Below are positions 8,660 to 16,965 of a DNA stretch of 64,000 bases, one piece after another. Each line of letters begins with the position of its first letter. The first letter of the stretch is position 1. The notes below the pieces were generated by a model that saw nothing but the letters and a program-made list of their open reading frames with translations, was not told where the DNA came from and did no database searches. Origin of the DNA: Bradyrhizobium sp. 149 (GTDB taxonomy: Bacteria; Pseudomonadota; Alphaproteobacteria; Rhizobiales; Xanthobacteraceae). The position numbers and the translations under genes are program-made. The stretch lies in assembly GCF_023073915.1 (NCBI RefSeq), contig NZ_JADPKK010000012.1, positions 186,001 to 250,000 of the forward strand, written 5' to 3'.

Positions 8660-10176
8660 CGACCAGCGCCGCAGCTCTGCCCGCCATCGCACCCGCGACC
8701 AAAGCCGAAAGCTTTGCGGCGCGGTACGGCGCCTTGTGCGCATTGCTGCTGCTGGCTGCGGCAGTCCGGCTGCCGCTCGCCTTCTGGCCGAATATCGTTC
8801 ACGTCGACGAGATCTATCAATATCTGGAGCCGGCCTGGCGCCTGCTTGGCCACCAGGCGGTCGTCACCTGGGAATGGCGCGACGGCATTCGGAGCTGGTT
8901 TCTTCCGACCTTGTTCGCAGGGCCGGTCGCTCTGGGAGACTGGATTGCGCCGGGCGGGTGGGGCGCCTTCGTCGTGCCTCGCCTGGTGGTCGGGCTCGCT
9001 TCGCTGTCGATCGTCGTGACGGCCTGGCATTTCGGCGAACGAATCTCTCGATCGCATGCCGTCGTTGCGGCGTTTGCCGCCGCGATCTGGTTCGAGCTGG
9101 TGTACTACGCGCCCCACACGCTGAGCGAGCCGCTAGCGACGGCGGTGATCCTGCCGGCGGCTTATCTGCTGACGGGCGAACTCGCGCGCAACCGGCTCTT
9201 CATCGCAGGCGCACTGCTTGCTCTCGCCTGTGTCTGGCGCTTTCAATATGTGCCGGCTTGCGCGGTGTTTGTGTTGGCGGCGTGCTGGCGGGACCTGCGA
9301 AACGCGATTGCCCTGGTCGCGGGCGGATGCGTCGTCCTGGTGCTGTCCGGCGCCGTCGATATGGCCCACGGCTCGGCGCCGTTTGCGTGGCTCGTCCGGA
9401 ACATTCAGCAAAACCTCCTGCATGACCGCGCATCTGAATTCGGTGTTGCGCCGGCGGCCGCTTACGTTCTGCAGGCTTCAATCCTGTGGTCGGGCGCGAC
9501 GCTGCTGATGCTGCTGGCGCTCTGGCGCGGCTGGCGACATGCCCCCCTGCTGATCGTCGCGGCCGTCGTGAACGTCGCGTTTCACAGCATGATCGTGCAC
9601 AAGGAATACCGGTTCATTTTCCTGTCGGTCGCCCTGCTGATCATCGCTGCGGGACTTGGCTCCGCCGATTGGGTCCAGGCGATGCGCGGGCAAAGCGCGT
9701 GGCGCGCCCGGGCACTTCCTGTCCTATGTGGCGGGTGGCTGCTGCTCTCGCTCGGTCTGTCGGGCGCTTCGCTCATCATGCGCGACAACTGGATGCGCGG
9801 TATCGGCGTGGCCCAGCTGATGGCGGAGCTCGAGGCCGATCCTGAGTTCTGCGGTCTGGCCCTGTACGCAATCAGCTATCCCTTTGTGCCCGGACGTGGG
9901 CAGCTCGCGGCTCGCATGCCGATCTATTCCTTTTATCGGGACGATCCCCTCGCCAAGGGACGGCTTCCGGCTCTGGTGAAGACGCACCAGGCCGAGTTCA
10001 ACCGCATCATCGGCCCGGCGAGCCTGGCAAGCGAATTGCCGGCGGATTTCTCGCGACGAAGTTGCGCAATGACGAGCGATGAGAAGCCGGCCTGCGTCTT
10101 CGCGCGGCGCGGCGCTTGCGATGCGGGCGCCAGCCCCTTCGGTGTGAACGACGTGCTCGTGCGCCTGAATTACTAG
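8656..10176 (+). CDS. GT22-like membrane mannosyltransferase (PIG-B/ALG9 type)
   Basis: 506 aa polytopic membrane protein. It carries two hallmarks of glycosyltransferase family 22 (the eukaryotic PIG-B/ALG9/ALG12 group): an acidic first-loop motif HVDEIYQYLEPAWRL near residue 50, equivalent to the HPDE-x-x-Q-x-x-E motif, and HKEYRFIFL in the second half, equivalent to HKE-x-RF. These enzymes use polyprenyl-phosphate mannose and act on the outer face of the membrane. Ten or more hydrophobic segments are visible. The ATG at 8656 overlaps the stop of the upstream membrane gene (ATGA). The acceptor, perhaps a glycolipid or a surface polymer, is unknown. Confidence 0.75.
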   Translation: MTTSAAALPAIAPATKAESFAARYGALCALLLLAAAVRLPLAFWPNIVHVDEIYQYLEPAWRLLGHQAVVTWEWRDGIRSWFLPTLFAGPVALGDWIAPGGWGAFVVPRLVVGLASLSIVVTAWHFGERISRSHAVVAAFAAAIWFELVYYAPHTLSEPLATAVILPAAYLLTGELARNRLFIAGALLALACVWRFQYVPACAVFVLAACWRDLRNAIALVAGGCVVLVLSGAVDMAHGSAPFAWLVRNIQQNLLHDRASEFGVAPAAAYVLQASILWSGATLLMLLALWRGWRHAPLLIVAAVVNVAFHSMIVHKEYRFIFLSVALLIIAAGLGSADWVQAMRGQSAWRARALPVLCGGWLLLSLGLSGASLIMRDNWMRGIGVAQLMAELEADPEFCGLALYAISYPFVPGRGQLAARMPIYSFYRDDPLAKGRLPALVKTHQAEFNRIIGPASLASELPADFSRRSCAMTSDEKPACVFARRGACDAGASPFGVNDVLVRLNY

Positions 10177-10295
10177 CCGCGCCTGATGCTTGCGCCGGCG
10201 GCCGCCAGCGGATACATCGCGGCCGGCCCTCGCCAGCGTCTGTCCCGGGTATTAGCCTGCCAAAGCGCACCGATTCGATTGAGGTTTGAAACGCC

Positions 10296-10910
10296 ATGAC
10301 CGTACGCCTGCACCGCGGCGACCTGCCCGATCTGTCCCGCTACTCCGGACCGGTGGCGATCGACACCGAGACCATGGGCCTGAACCCGCACCGCGACCGG
10401 CTCTGCGTGGTGCAGCTCTCGCCCGGCGACGGCAGCGCGGACGTGGTGCAGATCCCCAAGGGGCATACCGACGCGCCGAACCTGAAGGCCCTGCTGGCCA
10501 ATCCCGCGATCACGAAGATCTTCCACTTTGCGCGGTTCGACGTCGCGGTGCTGTACCAGACCTTTGGTGTCATGACCGGACCGATCTACTGCACCAAGAT
10601 CGCCTCCCGCCTGATCCGCACCTATACCGACCGCCATGGCCTCAAGGACCTCGTCCGCGAGGTGCTCAATGTCGACCTCTCCAAGCAGCAGCAATCGAGC
10701 GATTGGGGTTCCGACAGCCTGACCGAGCCGCAGCTCGCCTACGCCGCCTCCGACGTGCTGCATCTGCACGGCTTGCGCGAGAGGCTCGATGCCATGCTGG
10801 CGCGGGAAGGCCGCACCGCGCTGGCCAAAGCCTGTTTCGACTTCCTGCCGACCCGCGCCCTGCTCGACCTCCAGGGCTGGGCCGAAGAGGACATTTTCGC
10901 GCATTCTTAG
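10296..10910 (+). CDS. nrnC: NrnC-type nanoRNase / short RNase D family exoribonuclease
   Basis: 204 aa, about half the length of E. coli RNase D: only the DEDD exonuclease domain, no HRDC domains. Exo I is AIDTETMGLN (Asp/Glu metal ligands near residue 23), Exo II includes FHFARFDVAVLY, and Exo III is YAASDVLHLHGL, with the Tyr of the DEDDy class. This length and layout match alphaproteobacterial NrnC, which degrades two- to five-nucleotide RNAs left by other nucleases and replaces the missing Orn. It precedes lptC on the same strand by 144 bp, a usual alphaproteobacterial order. Confidence 0.88.
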   Translation: MTVRLHRGDLPDLSRYSGPVAIDTETMGLNPHRDRLCVVQLSPGDGSADVVQIPKGHTDAPNLKALLANPAITKIFHFARFDVAVLYQTFGVMTGPIYCTKIASRLIRTYTDRHGLKDLVREVLNVDLSKQQQSSDWGSDSLTEPQLAYAASDVLHLHGLRERLDAMLAREGRTALAKACFDFLPTRALLDLQGWAEEDIFAHS

Positions 10911-11054
10911 AGTTTCGCGTGGCGGCCGGGTTGGGCGGTCGCCCCGTTTCAGACACTTTCGCAACGGCCTGTCACTGGCTGCATATTTTGGCGTTGCCGG
11001 CTACAATGGGGCGCCCGTCAACCGGACAAGACGAGCGACACCTCAGGAGCCCAG

Positions 11055-11783
11055 GTGAATTCGGCCCATAATCCGACCTATGACGCCGCGCTTGCGGCGA
11101 AGTTCGCCAGCGCGGCGCGCCACAGCCGCCTGGTACGGATTCTGCGCATCGCGGTGCCGACGACCGTGGCTGCGGCCATGGGCTTGCTCGTCCTCATATC
11201 GACCATTTTCAACCCCTTCCAGATTCCCGTGAAGCTCGACTCCGGAAACCTCGTGGTGACAGGCACCAAGATCACGATGGAATCGCCGCATATGTCCGGC
11301 TTCACCCCGGACCAGCGGCCCTACGAGCTCTGGGCCAAGACCGCGACACAGGACATCACCGACCCCGATCATGTCGATCTCCATGATCTGCGCGCGAAAG
11401 TGCTGATGGAAGACCAATCGACCCTGTTCCTCGATGCCCACACCGGAAGGTTCGACAACAAGCAGCAGCAGCTCGACCTGCACAAGGACATCTTCCTGCG
11501 CACCTCGACCGGCTACGAGGCGCGGCTGAACTCGGCCTTCGTCGACATGGGCAAGGGCACGGTTTCCTCGGATGAGCATGTCGACGTCAAGCTGACCAAC
11601 GGGACGCTGACCGCCGATCGGCTGCGGATCACGGAAGGCGGCGACGTCATCCGCTTCGAAGGCAATGTGGTGATGCACCTCGACAAGCTGGACGACCCCG
11701 CAGCCGCGCAGCCTGCGCCCGCCGAGCCCGCTGCGCCAGCGAAGACACGTACGCCCCAGAACAAGTCTGCCAATTCAAAGTGA
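11055..11783 (+). CDS. lptC: LPS export periplasmic bridge protein LptC
   Basis: 242 aa, single N-terminal membrane anchor (about residues 28-48, IAVPTTVAAAMGLLVLIS) followed by a periplasmic beta-jellyroll of the LptC/OstA type (KLDSGNLVVTGTKITMESP, YELWAKTATQDI, ARLNSAFVDMGKGTVSSDEHV). LptC links the LptB2FG transporter to the LptA bridge that carries lipopolysaccharide to the outer membrane. The C-terminal tail is rich in Ala and Pro. The start is GTG at 11055. The stop lies 5 nt before lptA, so the two are one operon. The N-terminus before the anchor is cytoplasmic and slightly longer than in E. coli. Confidence 0.9.
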   Translation: MNSAHNPTYDAALAAKFASAARHSRLVRILRIAVPTTVAAAMGLLVLISTIFNPFQIPVKLDSGNLVVTGTKITMESPHMSGFTPDQRPYELWAKTATQDITDPDHVDLHDLRAKVLMEDQSTLFLDAHTGRFDNKQQQLDLHKDIFLRTSTGYEARLNSAFVDMGKGTVSSDEHVDVKLTNGTLTADRLRITEGGDVIRFEGNVVMHLDKLDDPAAAQPAPAEPAAPAKTRTPQNKSANSK

Positions 11784-11788
11784 TTTTC

Positions 11789-12493
11789 ATGTCGAAGTTT
11801 TTTCCGCGCAACGACGGCGAGCGCAGCGCCATCCTCAATCTGGCCGCGCTTGCCGCTGTCGTGCTCGTCGCAACGGGTGCCGCCATCGCGCAGAGCACGA
11901 TGCAAGGCGTGCCCAACGCGATGCAGGGCTTCTCGCAGAACCGCGATCAGCCGATCCAGATCGAAGCCGCCTCGCTCGAGATGCGCGACAAGAAGAAGGA
12001 GGCGACCTTCTCCGGCAATGTGAAGGTCATCCAGGGCGACACCACCATGACCTCGAAGACGCTGGTGGTGTTTTACGATTCGGGCGGCGACAAGCCCGCT
12101 ACGCCGCAGCCTGCGAAGGGGACAAAAGCCGCGCCGATGCAGTCGGCGACGCCGGGGCCGGGCGGCAGCTCCTCGATCAAGCGGCTGGAGGCGCGCGGCA
12201 ATGTCGTCGTCACCCAGAAGGACCAGGTGGTGACGGGCGAGACCGCCGTGTTCGACACCAGGACCAACCTCATCACCATGCTTGGCGGCGTCGTCTTGAC
12301 GCAGTGCAAGAACGTGCTGCGCGGCGATCGGCTGGCGGTCGACATGACCACCGGCGTGTCGCGTGTGGAATCCGACAGCGGCCGGGTGCAGGCGCTGCTG
12401 CCGCAGGGCGGCGGAAATGATTGCGGATCCGGAGGCCCGGCCAAGCCCGGTGCAGGGCCTCTGCAATTGCCTGGCGCAAATAAGCCCAAGTAA
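11789..12493 (+). CDS. lptA: LPS transport periplasmic protein LptA (OstA-like)
   Basis: 234 aa. An N-terminal signal-like hydrophobic segment (AALAAVVLVATGAAIAQ) is followed by the OstA/LptA beta-jellyroll: PIQIEAASLEMRDKKKEATF, GNVKVIQGDTTMTSKTLVVF and IKRLEARGNVVVTQKDQVV. A Pro/Ala-rich insert of about 35 residues (DKPATPQPAKGTKAAP) sits in the middle of the jellyroll, longer than in E. coli. LptA forms the periplasmic bridge for lipopolysaccharide. ATG 11789 is used; an overlapping GTG at 11780 would be too close to the lptC stop to carry its own Shine-Dalgarno. The stop codon is the first three bases of a 9-bp tandem repeat. Confidence 0.9.
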   Translation: MSKFFPRNDGERSAILNLAALAAVVLVATGAAIAQSTMQGVPNAMQGFSQNRDQPIQIEAASLEMRDKKKEATFSGNVKVIQGDTTMTSKTLVVFYDSGGDKPATPQPAKGTKAAPMQSATPGPGGSSSIKRLEARGNVVVTQKDQVVTGETAVFDTRTNLITMLGGVVLTQCKNVLRGDRLAVDMTTGVSRVESDSGRVQALLPQGGGNDCGSGGPAKPGAGPLQLPGANKPK

Positions 12494-12570
12494 GCCAAGT
12501 AAGCCAAGTAAGCCAAGTAAGCCAAGTAAGCCAAGTAAGCCAAGTAAGCCAAGTAAGCCAAGTAAGCCCA
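12481..12570. repeat. 9-bp tandem repeat TAAGCCAAG, eight perfect copies
   Basis: Eight exact TAAGCCAAG units at 12491-12562, flanked by a degenerate unit on each side (TAAGCCCAAG and TAAGCCCAAA). The first TAA is the lptA stop codon, and because the unit is nine bases every copy repeats TAA in the lptA frame. No spacers, so not a CRISPR. Confidence 0.97.
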
Positions 12571-12834
12571 AACAAGCCAAAGTAAATTCGAAGAATGATT
12601 TCAAAAGCTTGGGTCGAGTGCTCCCGATCCGAGGTTGAAGCTTGCCCGCCGAGACTGTATCTAGCGTGAAGGGCTTTCGAAGCGGGGTTCGCCGCTTTTC
12701 GGGCGTGTTTCACTGGGCATGAGACATCCCTTCAATCATGCTGCGTCGGCGAATCCTGAGGCCGGCGCGGCAGATCGCGCGAATACCGCGCAGGATCGTC
12801 GCGCAGAATCGTCGCGAAAGGCTAGAAGGCGGGG
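12494..12834. other. lptA-lptB intergenic region
   Basis: 341 bp, unusually long for two genes of one export machine. It holds the 9-bp tandem repeat and a small hairpin near 12680-12699; the rest shows no gene or promoter that I can support. Confidence 0.6.
12680..12699 (+). terminator. Possible weak hairpin terminator or attenuator between lptA and lptB
   Basis: AAGCGG-GGTTCG-CCGCTT followed by TT. The stem is only 6 bp and the U-run is short, so the call is weak; it may merely pause transcription before lptB. Confidence 0.3.
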
Positions 12835-13836
12835 ATGGTCGATCTCTTCAGCATGTTCCGTCGGCGCCCTGCCAAACGCGGCCGGCCAGGATTTGCGCGT
12901 CAGGACATCACCGCGCTCGGTGACAGCGTCGGCGGTCTCGTGGCCAGCCCGGTCCGGGATGCGCCGCCGATCGCCCGTAACCAGCCGATGCATGCACCCG
13001 ATCAGTTCCAGGCCGATCAGTTCCAAGCCGAGCAGCCCCGGGCCCAGGCGGTTCACCCCGTGAGGGCTGCCAGCAGACCTAACGGTTCCGGCGGGCCTCA
13101 GCTCTTGAAGCGCCCGGGCTTCCTCGCTGTGCATAGCGTGGAAAAGAGTTTTGGCAGCCGCCAGGTCGTGCGCGGCGTCAGCATCTATGTGCGCCGCGGT
13201 GAGGCGGTCGGCCTGCTCGGTCCCAACGGCGCCGGCAAGACCACCGTGTTCTACATGATCACCGGCCTGATCAAGGCCGATCGCGGCGCGATCGAGCTCG
13301 ACGGCCACGACGTCACCAAGCTGCCGATGTATCAGCGCGCGCGGCTCGGCATCGGCTATCTGCCGCAGGAGGCCTCGATTTTCCGCGGCCTCACCGTCGA
13401 GCAGAACATCCGCGCCGTGCTCGAAGTGGTCGAGCCCTCGCGCAAGAAGCGCGAGCAGCAGCTCGACTCGCTGCTCGACGAATTCAACATCACGCGCCTG
13501 AGGAAATCGCCGTCGATCGCGCTGTCCGGCGGTGAGCGCCGCCGCGTCGAGATCGCGCGTGCGCTGGCGACCCGTCCGAATTACATGCTGCTCGACGAGC
13601 CCTTCGCCGGCATCGATCCGATCGCGGTCGGCGACATCCAGGACCTCGTCCGCCATCTCACCAACCGCGGCATCGGCGTGCTGATCACCGACCACAATGT
13701 CCGCGAGACGCTCGGCCTCACCGATCGCGCCTACATCGTCTATGCCGGTGAAATCCTGACCGAAGGGAGCCCGGATGAGATCGTCGCCGATCCGGACGTG
13801 CGCCGCCTTTACCTTGGCGAGGAATTCCGCCTCTAG
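12835..13836 (+). CDS. lptB: LPS export ABC transporter ATPase LptB with long N-terminal extension
   Basis: 333 aa; E. coli LptB has about 240. The ABC domain starts near residue 97 and is complete: Walker [10 protein letters not shown] (129-137), Q-loop YLPQEASIF, signature [13 protein letters not shown], Walker [13 protein letters not shown] and H-loop [11 protein letters not shown]. LptB powers lipopolysaccharide extraction from the inner membrane together with LptFG. The roughly 95-residue extension is basic at first ([14 protein letters not shown]), then low-complexity, with an imperfect tandem copy [10 protein letters not shown] encoded by two 15-bp units near 13009-13035. No domain is recognisable in it. 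A later GTG start is possible but would need a new Shine-Dalgarno. lptF and lptG are not nearby. Confidence 0.9.
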   Translation: MVDLFSMFRRRPAKRGRPGFARQDITALGDSVGGLVASPVRDAPPIARNQPMHAPDQFQADQFQAEQPRAQAVHPVRAASRPNGSGGPQLLKRPGFLAVHSVEKSFGSRQVVRGVSIYVRRGEAVGLLGPNGAGKTTVFYMITGLIKADRGAIELDGHDVTKLPMYQRARLGIGYLPQEASIFRGLTVEQNIRAVLEVVEPSRKKREQQLDSLLDEFNITRLRKSPSIALSGGERRRVEIARALATRPNYMLLDEPFAGIDPIAVGDIQDLVRHLTNRGIGVLITDHNVRETLGLTDRAYIVYAGEILTEGSPDEIVADPDVRRLYLGEEFRL

Positions 13837-13908
13837 CTCGTTTTTCCAGTTCGTCAAGCCGTGTACATCGAGCTCGGACTAGGATAAGCAAAAATCGGAC
13901 CAACTTTT

Positions 13909-13924
13909 GGGATCGGTTCTTGCT
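13909..13924 (+). promoter_or_regulatory. Possible sigma-54 -24/-12 site overlapping the rpoN start
   Basis: GG at 13910-13911, ten bases, then GC at 13922-13923 within TTGCT: exact -24/-12 spacing and a good -12 element, but a poor -24 element (GGATC instead of GGCAC). The transcript would start inside rpoN, so if real it is more likely an autorepression site than a promoter. Confidence 0.3.
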
Positions 13925-13926
13925 TT

Positions 13927-15540
13927 ATGGCGCTTTCGCAGAGATTAGAGTTCCGGCAATCGCAGTCGCTGGTCATGACGCCGCAATTGATGCAGGCGAT
14001 CAAGCTGCTGCAATTGTCCAATCTCGATCTCACGACGTTCGTGGAAGAGGAGCTCGAGCGGAACCCCCTGCTGGAACGGGCCAATGACGAGCCGCCCGCG
14101 GGCGAGGCCCCGGCCGAAACCGGCCAGTTCAACGACAGCGACGGCGGTCACAACGACGAGCCGGGCGGCGGTCCGGGCGAGGCCTTCGAGCCCGGCCAGG
14201 AAGAGTGGATGAGCAAGGATCTCGGCACCCGCGCCGAGATCGAGCAGACCCTGGATACCGGGCTGGACAACGTCTTCTCCGAGGAACCGGCCGAGGCGGC
14301 TGCGCGCAACGCCCAGGACGCGGCGCCGACCACCTACACCGAATGGGGCGGCGGCGCCTCCGGTGACGAGGACTACAATCTCGAAGCCTTCGTCGCCGCG
14401 GAGACCACGCTGGGCGACCATCTCGCCGAGCAGCTCTCGGTTGCCTTCACCGGGGCCGCGCAGCGCATGATCGGCCAGTACCTGATCGACCTCGTCGATG
14501 AGGCCGGCTATCTGCCGCCGGATCTCGGCCAGGCCGCCGAGCGGCTCGGCGCATCGCAAAAGGACGTCGAGAACGTTCTTGCCGTGCTGCAAAAATTCGA
14601 TCCGCCCGGCGTCTGCGCGCGCAATTTGAGCGAATGCCTGGCGATCCAGCTCCGCGAGCTCGACCGCTACGATCCCGCGATGCAGGCCCTGGTCGAGCAT
14701 CTCGACCTCCTTGCCAAGCGCGACATCGCAGCCTTGCGCAAGCTCTGCGGCGTCGACGACGAGGACATCGCCGACATGATCGGCGAGATCCGCCGGCTCA
14801 ATCCCAAGCCCGGCGTGAAGTTCGGCTCGGCCCGGCTCCAGACCATAGTGCCTGATGTCTATGTCCGCCCGGGTCCCGATGGCGGCTGGCATGTCGAGCT
14901 CAACAGCGACACCTTGCCGCGCGTGCTGGTCAACCAGACCTACTATTCGCAACTGTCGAAGAAGATCGGCAAGGACGGCGACAAATCCTATTTCACCGAT
15001 GCGCTCCAGAACGCGACCTGGCTGGTGCGCGCGCTGGACCAGCGCGCCCGCACCATCCTGAAAGTCTCAACCGAGATCGTGCGCCAGCAGGACGGCTTCT
15101 TCACCCATGGCGTGGCGCACCTGCGGCCGCTGAATCTGAAGGCCGTCGCCGACGCCATCCAGATGCATGAATCCACGGTGTCCCGCGTCACCGCCAACAA
15201 ATACATGGCGACCAATCGCGGCACGTTCGAGTTGAAATATTTCTTCACGGCCTCGATCGCCTCGGCCGATGGCGGCGAGGCGCATTCGGCCGAAGCCGTG
15301 CGCCATCACATCAAGCAGCTGATCGATGCCGAGGCGCCGTCCGCGATCCTGTCAGACGACACCATCGTGGAACGCTTGCGCGGCTCGGGCATTGATATTG
15401 CCCGCCGCACGGTCGCGAAGTACCGCGAAGCCATGCGCATTCCTTCCTCGGTGCAACGCCGCCGCGACAAACAGAGCGCTCTTGGTAACGTCCTCTCCAC
15501 CGCCCTGGCCGATCGCTCCCGCAATCCCGAACCAGCCTGA
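13927..15540 (+). CDS. rpoN: RNA polymerase sigma-54 factor
   Basis: 537 aa. Region I is the Gln/Leu-rich activator-responsive segment (LEFRQSQSLVMTPQLMQAIK) at the very N-terminus, followed by an acidic region II (about residues 50-150), the core-binding domain, the helix-turn-helix (PLNLKAVADAIQMHESTVSRV) and the RpoN box ARRTVAKYRE near residues 492-501, which reads the -24 promoter element. Sigma-54 directs nitrogen, nif/fix and other enhancer-dependent genes. Its position after lptB and before hpf-ptsN is the general alphaproteobacterial arrangement. Bradyrhizobium carries two rpoN genes; the context suggests the chromosomal rpoN2-type copy, which is inference. Confidence 0.97.
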   Translation: MALSQRLEFRQSQSLVMTPQLMQAIKLLQLSNLDLTTFVEEELERNPLLERANDEPPAGEAPAETGQFNDSDGGHNDEPGGGPGEAFEPGQEEWMSKDLGTRAEIEQTLDTGLDNVFSEEPAEAAARNAQDAAPTTYTEWGGGASGDEDYNLEAFVAAETTLGDHLAEQLSVAFTGAAQRMIGQYLIDLVDEAGYLPPDLGQAAERLGASQKDVENVLAVLQKFDPPGVCARNLSECLAIQLRELDRYDPAMQALVEHLDLLAKRDIAALRKLCGVDDEDIADMIGEIRRLNPKPGVKFGSARLQTIVPDVYVRPGPDGGWHVELNSDTLPRVLVNQTYYSQLSKKIGKDGDKSYFTDALQNATWLVRALDQRARTILKVSTEIVRQQDGFFTHGVAHLRPLNLKAVADAIQMHESTVSRVTANKYMATNRGTFELKYFFTASIASADGGEAHSAEAVRHHIKQLIDAEAPSAILSDDTIVERLRGSGIDIARRTVAKYREAMRIPSSVQRRRDKQSALGNVLSTALADRSRNPEPA

Positions 15541-15620
15541 TTGCGCCGGCGCCAAATCGCGCTACTCTCGATCTGCTATCGGGCCCAATCTAGGCCAGGC
15601 ACGAACCAAGTGAGGTTCAC

Positions 15621-16250
15621 ATGACTCTCCGTATCTCGGGAAAGAGCGTCAGCGTCGGCGAGGCCCTGCGCGGCCGCGTTGCCGAGCGCACCGAAGAGGT
15701 CCTGCGCAAATATTTCGACGGCAATTACTCCGGTCACATCACGCTGAGCAAGGACGGCTTTGGCTTCCGCACCGACTGTGCGCTGCACCTTGATTCTGGG
15801 ATCACGCTCGAGGCAGATTCGAACGCTCCGGACGCCTATGCCAGTGCCGACCAGGCGCTGGTGATGATCGAGAAGCGGCTCAAGCGCTACAAGAGCCGGC
15901 TCAAGGACCGCTCGGCCCGCAAGGCCCATGTCGCCTCCGCGGCGCTGGCCGCCATGGATGCCACAAGCTACGTGCTGGAGGCGCCGGGCGAGGGTGAGGA
16001 CGAAGACGAGGTCACCGGCTACAGTCCCGTCATCATCGCCGAAGCAACCACCTCGCTGAAGCCGCTGTCCGTCAGCGAAGCGGTCATGGAACTCGACCTC
16101 AGCGGGGCGCCCTGCCTGGTGTTTCAGCACGGCTCCTCGGGCCGGGTGAATATCATTTACCGTCGGGCGGACGGCAATGTCGGCTGGATCGACCCCCCAG
16201 GGGCCAAGACGGACGCTGAGGCGGACGCTAAGGCGGGCGGCAAGGCCTGA
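15621..16250 (+). CDS. hpf: Long-form ribosome hibernation promoting factor (HPF/RaiA)
   Basis: 209 aa. The N-terminal S30AE domain (residues 1 to about 110, TLRISGKSVSVGEALRGRV and ISLxK-type basic helix MIEKRLKRYKSRLKDR) binds the 30S decoding site. The C-terminal domain (about 150-205, VMELDLSGAPCLVFQH and RVNIIYRRADGNVGWIDP) is the dimerisation domain that makes this the long form, able to join two 70S ribosomes into 100S particles. It is 80 bp downstream of rpoN and precedes ptsN, the usual order. The tail TDAEADAKAGGKA is low-complexity. In other bacteria HPF rises in stationary phase. Confidence 0.93.
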   Translation: MTLRISGKSVSVGEALRGRVAERTEEVLRKYFDGNYSGHITLSKDGFGFRTDCALHLDSGITLEADSNAPDAYASADQALVMIEKRLKRYKSRLKDRSARKAHVASAALAAMDATSYVLEAPGEGEDEDEVTGYSPVIIAEATTSLKPLSVSEAVMELDLSGAPCLVFQHGSSGRVNIIYRRADGNVGWIDPPGAKTDAEADAKAGGKA

Positions 16251-16335
16251 GAGGCCATTGGGCACACCTTGGAACCAGCCTAGGCTGGCCCCTTGCCGCC
16301 TTAACAATGACCGGGGCAAAGCTGCACGCGGGAGT

Positions 16336-16351
16336 TGGCACCGGGATTGCG
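16336..16351 (+). promoter_or_regulatory. Candidate sigma-54 promoter upstream of ptsN
   Basis: TGGCACCGGGATTGCG. The -24 element TGGCAC and -12 element TTGC are perfect with the standard ten bases between GG and GC, and only two peripheral positions differ from consensus. The predicted transcript would start near 16362, giving ptsN a leader of about 130 nt. It lies in the 239-bp hpf-ptsN gap, just downstream of rpoN itself. Confidence 0.6.
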
Positions 16352-16489
16352 TTGGAGTAGAAGCCCCCCACATCAGGGACGAGCTAAGTCCGCCTCCTGC
16401 TTCATCTTCTTGACGTCGGCCCGCCCAGGTTCTCTGTCCAGGCTGGCCAATTCGGAACCTGACGTTTTCATTCACCTCGGAAGACTTCT

Positions 16490-16951
16490 ATGCCGATTAC
16501 CGATCTGGTCGCGCCCGAGGCGATTCTCCCGGCATTGAAGGTCAACAGCAAGAAGCAGGCGCTCCAGGAGCTCGCGGCAAAGGCCGCCGAGCTGACCGGG
16601 CAGAACGAACGTTCCGTGTTCGAGGTGCTCCTGCAACGCGAGAAGCTCGGCACCACCGCGGTCGGCTACGGCGTCGCCATTCCCCACGGCAAGCTGCCCA
16701 AGCTGGAAAAGATCTTCGGCCTGTTCGCCCGTCTCGATCGTCCGATCGATTTCGAGTCGATGGACGGTCAGCCGGTCGATCTCGTCTTCCTGCTGCTCGC
16801 CCCCGAAGGCGCCGGCGCCGATCATTTGAAGGCGCTGGCCCGCATCGCCCGCCTCCTGCGCGACCAGGACATCGCCAAGAAGCTCCGCGCCTCGCGCGAC
16901 GCCCAGGCGATCTACTCGGTACTGGCCCTGCCGCCGGCGACCGCGGCGTAA
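16490..16951 (+). CDS. ptsN: Nitrogen-PTS regulatory EIIA protein
   Basis: 153 aa EIIA-Ntr. The phosphorylated histidine is His66 in GVAIPHGKLP, and the fold markers VLLQREKLGTTAVGYG and PVDLVFLLLAPE are conserved. PtsN receives phosphate from PtsP (EI-Ntr) through NPr and signals nitrogen and potassium state to transporters and kinases. The ATG at 16490 has no strong Shine-Dalgarno, but the protein length fits the family exactly. It is separated from hpf by 239 bp that holds a candidate sigma-54 promoter, so it can probably be transcribed apart from the rest of the operon. It converges with a toxin gene 14 bp away. Confidence 0.93.
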   Translation: MPITDLVAPEAILPALKVNSKKQALQELAAKAAELTGQNERSVFEVLLQREKLGTTAVGYGVAIPHGKLPKLEKIFGLFARLDRPIDFESMDGQPVDLVFLLLAPEGAGADHLKALARIARLLRDQDIAKKLRASRDAQAIYSVLALPPATAA

Positions 16952-16965
16952 AGCGACCGCTTGCA

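Noticed and set aside
12481..12570. CRISPR-like array
   Set aside because: The units are only 9 bases and directly joined, with no spacers and no cas genes nearby; it is a tandem repeat.
12363..12638. KPSKPS-repeat protein in another frame
   Set aside because: The Lys-Pro-Ser string is just the 9-bp repeat read out of frame, and it overlaps lptA's end.
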